A DNA stretch of 7,345 nucleotides from Acidobacteriota bacterium (GCA_021810815.1 JAJZHR010000112.1:1-7345); one strand, 5' to 3'; positions 1 to 5,900 are shown, numbered from the stretch's first letter. The notes: a model not told the origin generated them from the letters alone. Numbers and translations: made by a program.

Positions 1-25
1 CCGGGGGATTGAACCGGGGGATTGG
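1..25. repeat. Two-unit 13-bp direct repeat beside the tRNA 3' end
   Basis: An 11-base core (CCGGGGGATTG) occurs at 1-11 and again at 14-24, a period of 13 bases. The second unit runs into the encoded CCA end of the tRNA-Leu gene. The array may continue beyond the window edge, so its full size is unknown. It lies just downstream of the tRNA on the transcribed strand. No function can be assigned, and chance duplication in GC-rich sequence is possible. Confidence 0.5.
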
Positions 26-107
26 TGCGGAGGAGGGGACTTGAACCCCTATGCCTTGCGGCGCTAGCACCTCAAGCTAGTGCGTCTGCCAATTTCGCCA
101 CCTCCGC
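23..107 (-). tRNA. tRNA-Leu (anticodon GAG)
   Basis: Read on the - strand, the gene has a perfect 7-bp acceptor stem (GCGGAGG at 107-101 with CCTCCGC at 33-27), discriminator A at 26 and an encoded CCA at 25-23. The anticodon stem CTAGC/GCTAG closes a seven-base loop TTGAGGT, so the anticodon is GAG (positions 73-71), decoding leucine codons CUC and CUU. A long variable arm lies between the anticodon and T arms, as expected for a class II leucine tRNA. The T arm has a GTTCAAG loop with a GGGG/CCCC stem. The length of 85 nt including CCA is normal for tRNA-Leu. It is transcribed away from htpX and appears complete. Confidence 0.96.
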
Positions 108-141
108 ACGTTGGGGTGAAGCGAGCGTGTTTCCGTTCATC

Positions 142-147
142 AGTATA
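142..147 (-). promoter_or_regulatory. Probable -10 element of the tRNA-Leu promoter
   Basis: On the - strand this hexamer reads TATACT, one base from the sigma-70 consensus TATAAT. It lies about 35 bases upstream of the mature tRNA 5' end, which allows a short 5' leader for RNase P to remove. No good TTGACA-like -35 is visible at 16-18 bases upstream, so only the -10 is called. Confidence 0.45.
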
Positions 148-188
148 GCATTCGTTTTGGGTCGGCGATGGTGCCGGTGGATGGCCCT

Positions 189-217
189 GGGCGGGGGCGG
201 CGGGGCGGGGCTCGGGG
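189..217 (+). other. G-run cluster, potential G-quadruplex
   Basis: Five G-tracts lie on the + strand: G3 at 189-191, G5 at 193-197, G4 at 202-205, G4 at 207-210 and G4 at 214-217. The loops between them are 1, 4, 1 and 3 bases. This satisfies the usual intramolecular quadruplex pattern of four or more tracts of at least three Gs with short loops. It lies in the divergent spacer between the tRNA promoter and htpX, 77 bases before the htpX start. Folding and any regulatory role are inferred. Confidence 0.55.
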
Positions 218-232
218 AGCGGTTCCGGAAGT

Positions 233-263
233 TTGCGACCGATTGGCGCGGTTGTCGTCTAAT
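233..263 (+). promoter_or_regulatory. Weak candidate promoter for htpX
   Basis: TTGCGA at 233-238 and TCTAAT at 258-263 resemble -35 and -10 boxes, but the 19-base spacer is longer than ideal. The -10 would place transcription start near 270, about 25 bases before the htpX ATG. It is the best pair visible in the spacer and is still only a weak candidate. Confidence 0.3.
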
Positions 264-294
264 GGATTGAAAGCACTCTGGTGAAGCACCTTTT

Positions 295-1146
295 ATGAAT
301 ACCCTCAAGACCGCGTTCCTGCTGACTGCCCTGACGTTGTTCCTGCTGTTGATTGGCGACCATTTTGGCGGGCGCAATGGCCTGATCCTGGCGTTCGTGT
401 TCGCTGGCGGGATGAACTTTTTCAGCTACTTCTACTCTGACAAGCTGGCGCTGCGGATGTACCACGCGCAGCCGGCGACGCGCGAGGAGCTGCCACGCGT
501 GTACAAGGTGGTGGAGAACATGACGCAGAGGGTCGGCATCCCGATGCCGAAGATCTACGTGATTCCGACGGATTCTCCGAACGCGTTTGCGACGGGGCGC
601 AATCCGGCGCATGCGTCGGTGGCGGTGACGCAGGGGATCCTGCAACTGCTGGACGATGAGGAGCTGGAGGGCGTGCTGGCGCACGAGCTGGGGCATGTGC
701 GGAACCGGGACATCCTGACCAGCTCGATCGCGGCTACGCTGGCGGGAGCGATCACGATGATTGCGCGCATGGGCTACTGGGCGTCGATCTTCGGCGGCTT
801 TGGCGGGGGACGCGACAGCCGCAAGGGAGGCGGGCTGGGCGGACTGTTCATGCTGATCGTGGCTCCGATTGCGGCGACGCTGATCCAACTGGCGGTGTCG
901 CGGTCGAGGGAGTATGAGGCGGACGCGAGCGGCGCCAAGCTGACGGGGAATCCTTATGCCCTGGCGCGGGCTCTGCAGAAGCTGGACGCCTACTCGAAGC
1001 GGCTGCCGATGCAGGCTTCGCCGTCGAATGCGCACATGTTCATTGTGGCTCCGATGATGAGCGGTGCGGACCTGGCGGGGCTGTTCTCGACGCATCCGCC
1101 GATGGCGAAGCGGATTGAACGGCTGATCGGGCGCGACCACGTGTAG
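295..1146 (+). CDS. htpX: HtpX-type membrane zinc metalloprotease (M48B)
   Basis: This 283-residue protein is a membrane-bound zinc endopeptidase of the HtpX family. In well-studied bacteria HtpX takes part in quality control of misfolded membrane proteins. Two N-terminal hydrophobic segments (about residues 5-20 and 29-47) anchor it. The zinc-binding HELGH motif is at residues 130-134 (ligands H130 and H134, catalytic E131). The downstream REYEAD motif provides the third ligand, E206, with D210. Two more hydrophobic stretches (about 142-163 and 184-201) flank a glycine-rich loop at 167-183, and the C-terminal THPPMAKRIERL is the usual family ending. Length is close to the usual 280-295. The ATG at 295 gives the standard HtpX N-terminus, although the upstream ribosome-binding site is weak. 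The DUF4149 gene follows 57 bases later on the same strand and may be co-transcribed. Nothing suggests inactivation. Confidence 0.96.
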   Translation: MNTLKTAFLLTALTLFLLLIGDHFGGRNGLILAFVFAGGMNFFSYFYSDKLALRMYHAQPATREELPRVYKVVENMTQRVGIPMPKIYVIPTDSPNAFATGRNPAHASVAVTQGILQLLDDEELEGVLAHELGHVRNRDILTSSIAATLAGAITMIARMGYWASIFGGFGGGRDSRKGGGLGGLFMLIVAPIAATLIQLAVSRSREYEADASGAKLTGNPYALARALQKLDAYSKRLPMQASPSNAHMFIVAPMMSGADLAGLFSTHPPMAKRIERLIGRDHV

Positions 1147-1203
1147 CGGCTGTTGGCGGATCAGCATGGGCTGCGAGTGCCGTTCGGTTGTATAAGGGTT
1201 GGT

Positions 1204-1701
1204 ATGCTTACGACCCTGCGTTTCTTCAAACTGCTTGCGATTGTCGTCTGGCTTGGCGGCATCGTCTTCTTCGCGTTCGTGCTTGCGCCGGTGGCGTTCA
1301 CGCGCCTTCCCAGCCCGCATCTGGCTGGCATGGTGGTGGGCGGAACGCTGAGGATCCTCCACACTGTCGGGCTGTTCTGCGGGCTGCTGTTCCTGCTTGC
1401 AACGCTGAGCACCTATGCTCTGGCGCGGTACCGCAAGCCGCGCATCGCAGCGGAGGCGGCGCTGGTGTGCGCGATGCTGGCGCTGACGGCCTACTCGCAG
1501 TTCAGCGTGATACCGCGGATGGAGCTTGACCGCCAACGCGTGGCCGCGAGTGGAGTGGACATCGACTCGGCATCGCCATCGAACCCTTCGCGGAGGGATT
1601 TCGACCATCTGCACGGCCAATCGGAGAAGGTGGAGGGGATTGTGCTGCTGGCGGGGCTGGGTGTGGTGTGGCTGCTGTCGCGGCGGGAAGAGTCGGTCTG
1701 A
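1204..1701 (+). CDS. DUF4149 (TMEM205-like) four-helix membrane protein
   Basis: This 165-residue integral membrane protein has four predicted helices (about residues 7-30, 50-72, 82-102 and 143-160). The opening FFKLLAIVVWLGGIVFFAF, the VIPRM sequence after helix 3 and the RRDFDHLHGQSEKVEG segment before helix 4 match the DUF4149/TMEM205-like pattern, in which an F-x-x-LH-x-x-S motif precedes the last helix. The molecular function of this family in bacteria is not established. The start at 1204 was chosen because AAGGG at 1194-1198 is well placed upstream and the first helix then begins almost at once. A longer frame from a TTG at 1153 adds only an unremarkable polar leader. The gene lies 57 bases after htpX in the same orientation, so a shared transcript is plausible. 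Confidence 0.85.
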   Translation: MLTTLRFFKLLAIVVWLGGIVFFAFVLAPVAFTRLPSPHLAGMVVGGTLRILHTVGLFCGLLFLLATLSTYALARYRKPRIAAEAALVCAMLALTAYSQFSVIPRMELDRQRVAASGVDIDSASPSNPSRRDFDHLHGQSEKVEGIVLLAGLGVVWLLSRREESV

Positions 1702-1850
1702 GCGCACGGAAGGCGGCATGTTCAGCGGCTTCTGGAGACTTCGATGGAGTGGTCCGGAGCGCCGGCGGGAGCTGTCAAATGGTGCGTGTTGGAGCTAAAC
1801 CGATTTTTATTGAAGAAAAGTAGAGACGGGAGCGGGGAGATAGGGATAGG

Positions 1851-4112
1851 ATGGTCGCTGCAACTCAACTCCCTGGATGGTCTCGAACGAAAATGAGCAA
1901 GCATCGTAACGTTTGTCTAGCCGCCTGCACGGTGTTGCTGGCGTGTGTCTCCACTTTGAGCGCAACTGCGCAACCCCGGCCGAGTTCGGCCCCTGACCAG
2001 GCTGCTGCGACGCGGCCATGGATGAACACCAGCCTCTCTCCCGATGAGAGGGCGGCGATGGTTTTGAAGGAAATGACGCTGGACGAGAAGATCGATCTGA
2101 TCCACGGCAACGGGATGCCGGGGTGGCGGAAGCCGTCTCCGCTGGCGTATCTGGGCAACGGCGGAGCGGGTTTTGTGCTGGGCGTGGAGCGGCTGGGCAT
2201 ACCTCTGATCCAGATGAGCGATGCTGCGTACGGGGTGCGGGGAAGCCAGATGAACGGGCGCTACTCCACTGCTCTGCCGTCGAATGTGGCGGCGGCGGCG
2301 AGCTGGGACACGTCGGCGGCCTGCGAATACGGCGCATTGATCGGGCGGGAGCTGCGCGCTCAGGGCTACAACATGACGCTGGGCGGAGGCGTGAACCTGG
2401 CGCGGGAGCTGCGCAACGGAAGGACGTTCGAGTACCAGGGCGAAGACCCTCTGCTGGCCGGGACGATGGTGGGCAATCGCATCAAGTGCGAGGGCGAGCA
2501 GCATGTGATCAGCGACATCAAGCACTATGCGATCAACGACCAGGAGAGCGGACGCAACGAGGTGAACGCGATCATCGGCGAGCGGGCGATGCGGGAGAGC
2601 GACCTGCTGGCGTTCGAGCTGGGCGTGGAGATCGGCAATCCGAGCGCTGTGATGTGCTCGTACAACGCGGTGAACGGCGACTTCGCGTGCGAGAACAAGT
2701 TCCTGCTGACCGAAGTGCTGAAGAAGGACTGGAAGTTCAAGGGATTCGTTTTGTCGGACTGGGGCGGAACGCACAGCACGGTGAAGGCGTCCGCGGCGGG
2801 CCTGGACAACGAGGAGCCGGAGCAGAACTTCTACGGAGCGTCGATGAAGGCAGCGGTGCAGGCGGGGACGGTTCCGATGGCGGAGCTGGACGACCATGTG
2901 CTGCGCATTCTGCGTTCGGAGTTTGCCAGCGGCGTGGTGGACTATCCGACGAAGAAGTTTGTGGTGGACGTGGAGGCCGGCTTTGAAACGGCGCGCACCA
3001 TCGCGGAGCAGAGCATTGTGCTGCTGAAGAACCAGGGCGGAGCGCTGCCGCTGGACGCGGGCAGGCTGCGCACGATTGCCGTGATCGGCACCAACGCGGA
3101 CATGGGCATGATCTCCGGCGGAGGATCGGCGCAGGTGGACCCTCCGGGGATGCAGCAGGGAGGGTGGCAGCGGCACGTGTGGTTCCCGACATCGCCGATG
3201 AAGGCGATTCAGGCGCAGGCGAAGTCGGCCGAGGTGAAGTTCGACTCGGGCGCGGATGTGAACTCGGCCGCGGCGCTGGCGAAGAAGTCGGATGTGGCGA
3301 TCGTGTTCGCGCATCAGTGGACCAGCGAGGGTATGGATCTGCCGAATCTTTCGCTGCCGGAGAATCAGGACGCTCTGATCGAGAAGGTGGCTGCGGCGAA
3401 TCCGCACACGATTGTGGTTCTGGAGACGGGAACTGCGGTGACGATGCCGTGGCTGTCGAAGGTGAGCGGCGTGGTGGAGGCGTGGTACGCGGGCAGCAAG
3501 GGAGCGGACGCTGTGGCGAACATTCTCTTCGGAGAGGTGAATCCGAGCGCGAAGCTGCCGATCACGTTCCCGATGAGCGTTGCGGACCTGCCGCATCCGA
3601 CGCTGGTGAAGCCGCCCGCCGGAGCGCAGGGAGCGGCTGCCGTGATGCGCACGGGGTCGGCGAAGCCGACGTTCAGCGTGGACTACAGCGAGGGGTTGAA
3701 GGTGGGCTACAAGTGGTACGACGCGGAGAAGAAGCAGGTGCTTTTCCCCTTCGGCTTCGGACTGTCGTACACGACGTACAGCTACTCCGGCCTGCATGTG
3801 AAGCATGGCGCGGAGACGACGGTGAGCTTCACGGTGAAGAACACGGGGAGCCGCGCCGGGGCGGAGATTGCTGAGGTGTATGCTGCGCTTCCGGCCGCGG
3901 CGAACGAGCCTCCGAAGCGGCTGGTGGGATGGAGCAAGGTGGCGCTGAAGGCGGGCGAGAGCAGGGAAGTGACGGTGAGCGTCGCGCCGAGAATGCTGTC
4001 GATCTATGACGTGGAGGCGCACGGATGGAAGCTGGTTCCGGGCGAGTACGCGATCATGGTGGGCGGATCGTCGCAGGAGCTGCCGCTGCATGAGGGGATG
4101 GATGTGAAGTAG
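1851..4112 (+). CDS. Exported glycoside hydrolase family 3 (beta-glucosidase-like)
   Basis: This 753-residue retaining beta-glycosidase probably cleaves terminal beta-linked sugars from oligosaccharides outside the cytoplasm. A signal peptide (cationic MSKHRN from residue 15, hydrophobic to about 36, likely cleavage in SATA-QP near 40) precedes the (beta/alpha)8 domain (about 63-360). Family motifs are visible: SDAAYGVRG (D124), GRTFEYQGEDP (189-200) and KHYAINDQESGRNE (224-237). The nucleophile is D303 in VLSDWGG. The alpha/beta sandwich domain (about 385-620) carries TSEGMDLPNLSLP, whose E493 is the best acid/base candidate. A fibronectin-III-like domain (about 665-740) ends the protein, and no PA14 insert is seen. 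The start is uncertain. ATG 1851 has GGGGAG and AGGGA upstream at imperfect spacing, while ATG 1893, in frame, gives a more typical signal peptide with a poorer ribosome-binding site. Substrate (glucoside or xyloside) cannot be read from sequence alone. No clear promoter is visible in 1702-1850. Confidence 0.94.
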   Translation: MVAATQLPGWSRTKMSKHRNVCLAACTVLLACVSTLSATAQPRPSSAPDQAAATRPWMNTSLSPDERAAMVLKEMTLDEKIDLIHGNGMPGWRKPSPLAYLGNGGAGFVLGVERLGIPLIQMSDAAYGVRGSQMNGRYSTALPSNVAAAASWDTSAACEYGALIGRELRAQGYNMTLGGGVNLARELRNGRTFEYQGEDPLLAGTMVGNRIKCEGEQHVISDIKHYAINDQESGRNEVNAIIGERAMRESDLLAFELGVEIGNPSAVMCSYNAVNGDFACENKFLLTEVLKKDWKFKGFVLSDWGGTHSTVKASAAGLDNEEPEQNFYGASMKAAVQAGTVPMAELDDHVLRILRSEFASGVVDYPTKKFVVDVEAGFETARTIAEQSIVLLKNQGGALPLDAGRLRTIAVIGTNADMGMISGGGSAQVDPPGMQQGGWQRHVWFPTSPMKAIQAQAKSAEVKFDSGADVNSAAALAKKSDVAIVFAHQWTSEGMDLPNLSLPENQDALIEKVAAANPHTIVVLETGTAVTMPWLSKVSGVVEAWYAGSKGADAVANILFGEVNPSAKLPITFPMSVADLPHPTLVKPPAGAQGAAAVMRTGSAKPTFSVDYSEGLKVGYKWYDAEKKQVLFPFGFGLSYTTYSYSGLHVKHGAETTVSFTVKNTGSRAGAEIAEVYAALPAAANEPPKRLVGWSKVALKAGESREVTVSVAPRMLSIYDVEAHGWKLVPGEYAIMVGGSSQELPLHEGMDVK

Positions 4113-4139
4113 GCGTCGCGGCCGGGGGCGAGTTGGCAT

Positions 4140-4172
4140 CCCACTCATCGCGATGGAGCTGCGATGAATGGG
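4140..4172 (+). other. Long hairpin downstream of the GH3 gene
   Basis: Arms CCCACTCATCGC (4140-4151) and GCGATGAATGGG (4161-4172) pair over 12 positions with one C-A mismatch around a 9-base loop. It begins 28 bases after the GH3 stop codon. It lacks a following T-run, so it is not a standard intrinsic terminator. It could stabilise the 3' end of the GH3 mRNA or act with the terminator further downstream. Confidence 0.6.
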
Positions 4173-4214
4173 CACCCGGACTTCGGAAGGGGCGCAGCGA
4201 TTTCTTCCACTCGC

Positions 4215-4254
4215 AATCGGCAACATCGAACCGCAATCGGCAACATCGAACCGC
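4215..4254. repeat. 20-bp perfect tandem duplication
   Basis: A 20-base unit beginning AATCGGCAACATCG occupies 4215-4234 and is repeated exactly at 4235-4254. The second unit is also the first 20 bases of the 75-bp repeat copy 1. Repeat copy 2 (5826-5900) has only one such unit. The local duplication is therefore specific to the upstream copy. Confidence 0.9.
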
Positions 4255-4309
4255 GATCAAACGATGATTCGAAAGGCCCCGTCGCTGCTCTGGACGGGGC
4301 TTTCGTTTG
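4235..4309. repeat. 75-bp direct repeat, copy 1 (upstream of the pseudo-protease)
   Basis: This stretch matches 5826-5900 in the same orientation at 74 of 75 bases; the one difference is A at 4260 against G at 5851. Weaker similarity fades out by 4321/5912. The right half is a terminator hairpin. In the - strand frame used by uvrC in the other copy, this copy would also encode the same residues and a TGA (4259-4257); the one difference is a synonymous valine codon. It lies between the GH3 and pseudo-protease genes, and with copy 2 it brackets the pseudo-protease gene. Confidence 0.95.
4270..4308 (+). terminator. Intrinsic terminator within repeat copy 1
   Basis: CGAAAG-G-CCCCGTC (4270-4283, one bulged G) pairs with GACGGGGCTTTCG (4293-4305) around a 9-base loop, followed by TTT at 4306-4308. 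The stem has 13 base pairs and is GC-rich; the T-tail is short. It probably ends the GH3 transcript, about 160 bases after that gene's stop. Confidence 0.75.
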
Positions 4310-4339
4310 CGTGCGGGACGGTGCTTTCGTTTGCCTGCT
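4292..4339. repeat. 24-bp imperfect tandem duplication of the terminator 3' arm
   Basis: Positions 4292-4315 and 4316-4339 share 20 or 21 of 24 bases, both containing GACGG-GCTTTCGTTTGC-type sequence. The second unit therefore carries an extra copy of the right arm of the terminator stem (GACGGTGCTTTCG), with one base changed. It offers an alternative pairing partner for the left arm at 4270-4283. No such second arm is present after copy 2. Confidence 0.75.
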
Positions 4340-4385
4340 GCAACCTTTGCCTCCATGGATCGCAGGCACAAATCGGCAGCGCGAG

Positions 4386-4413
4386 CTTGAACATCGCCGA
4401 CATTCGCTATAGA
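4386..4413 (+). promoter_or_regulatory. Candidate promoter of the pseudo-protease gene
   Basis: CTTGAA (4386-4391) or TTGAAC (4387-4392) resembles a -35 box, and TATAGA (4408-4413) resembles a -10 box. The spacer is 15-16 bases, slightly short. Transcription would start near 4420, giving a leader of about 30 bases that contains AGGAGA (4435-4440) ten bases before the ATG at 4451. Its position after the terminator suggests the gene is transcribed independently of the GH3 gene. Confidence 0.5.
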
Positions 4414-4450
4414 CTCGCTTGCTTCAGCATCGTGAGGAGACGAACGGCTC

Positions 4451-5827
4451 ATGAAAAGGCGCGTTGGCTTTTCAGCAGGACAGTGTTTGCTTGTCGCAGG
4501 ACTGTGTTTGCTCGCCGCAGGACTGTGCAGCGCATGGTCAGGCATCGCCGCAGCCCAGGAAGCTTCCTCGAGTCCGACGCCGACAGTCGAGGGCGCGATC
4601 AGCGCCATCGCATCTGCTGCGGATTTCTATGTCGATGGCAAGCACGTTGTCACGAACGCGCAGACCACATTCTGGAAGCACATTGTCCAGAACGGCGATG
4701 ATGCGATGGTCACCGACCCGGGCATCGCGAAGAATTTAGCCATCGGCGACAATGTGCAGGTCTTCGGCAACAACGACCGGCATACCCACTCGATCATCGC
4801 CTCAGAGGTCAGGCTGCAGCCATCCACGAATGACCATCCGGCTGGATACGCAGTGGTGCAAAAGGTCGTCGCCACATCGCCGCAGCTCATCCTGGAGGCC
4901 GACGGCTACAACATTGTCATTACGCCAAAGACCATCCTGCACAACAAGGCGCCGCTTACCGCCCAAACCGTTCCCGTCGTGAACATGTGGATCGCCTATA
5001 GCGGACGATGGAGCAAGGATGGGCTCGTAGTTGCCGAGCACGCTGCCTACTCCCCATTCCTCTTGAGCCCGCGCATGAAAAAAGGCCTCGAGAAGAGCGA
5101 GGGAAAAGTCGTCGCTCCGATGGACGGTGCCAAAGCAGGTGAGAGCAGGAAAGACGGTGAAATCCAAGCGCCTTACCTGTACGGAAAGAAGCACACAGCA
5201 TCGATTCCCGCCGATCCTGCCCTTCAGCAGCGTGTCCGGAAGATCGGAGAACGGCTCATTCCAGCCTCGCAGAAGATTCTCGCCAAAGGCGATCCGCAGA
5301 AGATCGACTTCCGATTCTACGCCGTTCAAATGAGCACCCCCCAGGTGATTGGATCGCCGGATGGGATAGTCATCATTCCCGTGCAGATGATTGAAAAATT
5401 GCAGAATGACGATCAGGTCGCTGCCCTGCTTTCCCAGGGCGTAGCAGAGGCGCTGGAGTGGCTGGTGCCTCCGGCTGCAACGGGCAACAGTGGACCAGCC
5501 ATGGTGGCGTTGGGCGAGATGCCATTTGTGGGCCCGGTAGCCGGCATTGCTCTCATATCCAGTGGCCTTTTCGAGATGAAGCACGGAACCTACCCCAGCC
5601 GCCTCGACCCTTCAAAGAGCGCGCGGGTAGGTCTGTCGCTCATGCATGACGCTGGATACGACATTCTTCAGGCACCTCTTGCCTCCCAGATTCTCCGGTA
5701 CGGAGACGCGAAGCCAGGCGAGAAGCCACCCACGCTCCAGAGCGCCTATCTGCTCAAAATTATTGGCCTGGAGTACACGCACGACACGAGCGCGTCGTCT
5801 GGCAAGGGACAGACTATCGCGCAATAA
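4451..5827 (+). CDS. Exported DUF5666-like / M48-like pseudo-protease
   Basis: This 458-residue protein starts with a signal peptide (basic MKRR, hydrophobic to about 34, likely cleavage in IAAA-QEA). Two DUF5666-like beta units follow (about 44-122 and 132-203), each of the VEGAISAIASA...LAIGDNVQVFG kind. A charged linker (205-250) leads to an M48-like region from PADPALQQRVRKIGERLIPAS (from 253). The metalloprotease landmarks are recognisable but replaced. NDDQVAALL is followed by Q329-G330-V331-A332-E333 where HExxH is expected. The third-ligand site before RVGLSLMHDAGYD reads P387-S-K-S-A391 instead of ExxxD. It should therefore not bind zinc or cut peptides; a binding or scaffold role is inference. 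Codon use is less dominated by GCG/CTG than in the neighbours. Its TAA stop overlaps repeat copy 2. The start is supported by AGGAGA at 4435-4440. The frame is intact, so it is not a pseudogene by disruption. DUF5666 assignment is by eye. Confidence 0.8.
   Translation: MKRRVGFSAGQCLLVAGLCLLAAGLCSAWSGIAAAQEASSSPTPTVEGAISAIASAADFYVDGKHVVTNAQTTFWKHIVQNGDDAMVTDPGIAKNLAIGDNVQVFGNNDRHTHSIIASEVRLQPSTNDHPAGYAVVQKVVATSPQLILEADGYNIVITPKTILHNKAPLTAQTVPVVNMWIAYSGRWSKDGLVVAEHAAYSPFLLSPRMKKGLEKSEGKVVAPMDGAKAGESRKDGEIQAPYLYGKKHTASIPADPALQQRVRKIGERLIPASQKILAKGDPQKIDFRFYAVQMSTPQVIGSPDGIVIIPVQMIEKLQNDDQVAALLSQGVAEALEWLVPPAATGNSGPAMVALGEMPFVGPVAGIALISSGLFEMKHGTYPSRLDPSKSARVGLSLMHDAGYDILQAPLASQILRYGDAKPGEKPPTLQSAYLLKIIGLEYTHDTSASSGKGQTIAQ
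4475..4537 (+). repeat. 21-bp in-frame tandem repeat inside the signal peptide
   Basis: Units at 4475-4495 and 4496-4516 agree at 18 of 21 bases, and the third (4517-4537) keeps the first 11 bases of the second. They encode the seven-residue series AGQCLLV, AGLCLLA and AGLCSAW, which forms most of the hydrophobic core of the signal peptide. The length is in phase, so unit gain or loss would lengthen or shorten the core without a frameshift. Confidence 0.8.
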
Positions 5828-5900
5828 TCGGCAACATCGAACCGCGATCAGACGATGATTCGAAAGGCCCCGTCGCTGCTCTGGACGGGGCTTTCGTTTG
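5826..5900. repeat. 75-bp direct repeat, copy 2 (pseudo-protease / uvrC junction)
   Basis: This copy matches 4235-4309 at 74 of 75 bases. It begins on the second base of the pseudo-protease stop codon (5825-5827). On the opposite strand it supplies the last 16 codons and the TGA stop of uvrC (5848-5850). The distance between copies is 1,591 bases, which contains only the pseudo-protease gene and its promoter. Confidence 0.95.

Noticed and set aside
1191..1196. TATAAG as a -10 box for the DUF4149 gene
   Set aside because: It overlaps the ribosome-binding site and would start transcription at about the start codon; no -35 is visible.
1153..1203. TTG at 1153 as the start of the DUF4149 protein
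   Set aside because: It has no good ribosome-binding site and adds a polar leader before the first helix; ATG 1204 has AAGGG at good spacing.
259..1719. A 486-codon open frame on the - strand opposite htpX and the DUF4149 gene
   Set aside because: The same codon-bias shadow: an Arg/His/Gln-rich product covering two convincing + strand genes and their spacer.
1917..4226. A 769-codon open frame on the - strand opposite the GH3 gene
   Set aside because: Its translation is Arg/His/Gln-rich with no recognisable domain, as expected from the reverse complement of a GC-rich gene using GCG, CTG and GAG codons. The + strand frame has full GH3 motifs.
4215..4254. CRISPR-like array
   Set aside because: There are only two directly abutting 20-bp units with no spacers and no cas genes.
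4145..4369. Small - strand frame (74 codons) across the intergenic gap, with a matching stretch opposite the 3' end of uvrC
   Set aside because: The shared peptide stretch comes only from the 75-bp repeat being read in the same frame in both copies; there is no ribosome-binding site or recognisable domain.
4505..4528. Lipoprotein lipobox ending at one of the signal peptide cysteines
   Set aside because: The residue before the cysteines is Leu or Gln rather than Gly, Ala or Ser, and an ordinary AAA-QEA cleavage site follows.
4451..5827. Active secreted M48 metalloprotease
   Set aside because: HExxH and the third-ligand glutamate site are absent at their aligned positions, and no alternative HExxH occurs anywhere in the protein.
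4235..5900. Insertion sequence or composite transposon
   Set aside because: The flanking repeats are direct and only 75 bp, carry a terminator and part of uvrC, and no transposase or terminal inverted repeats are present.
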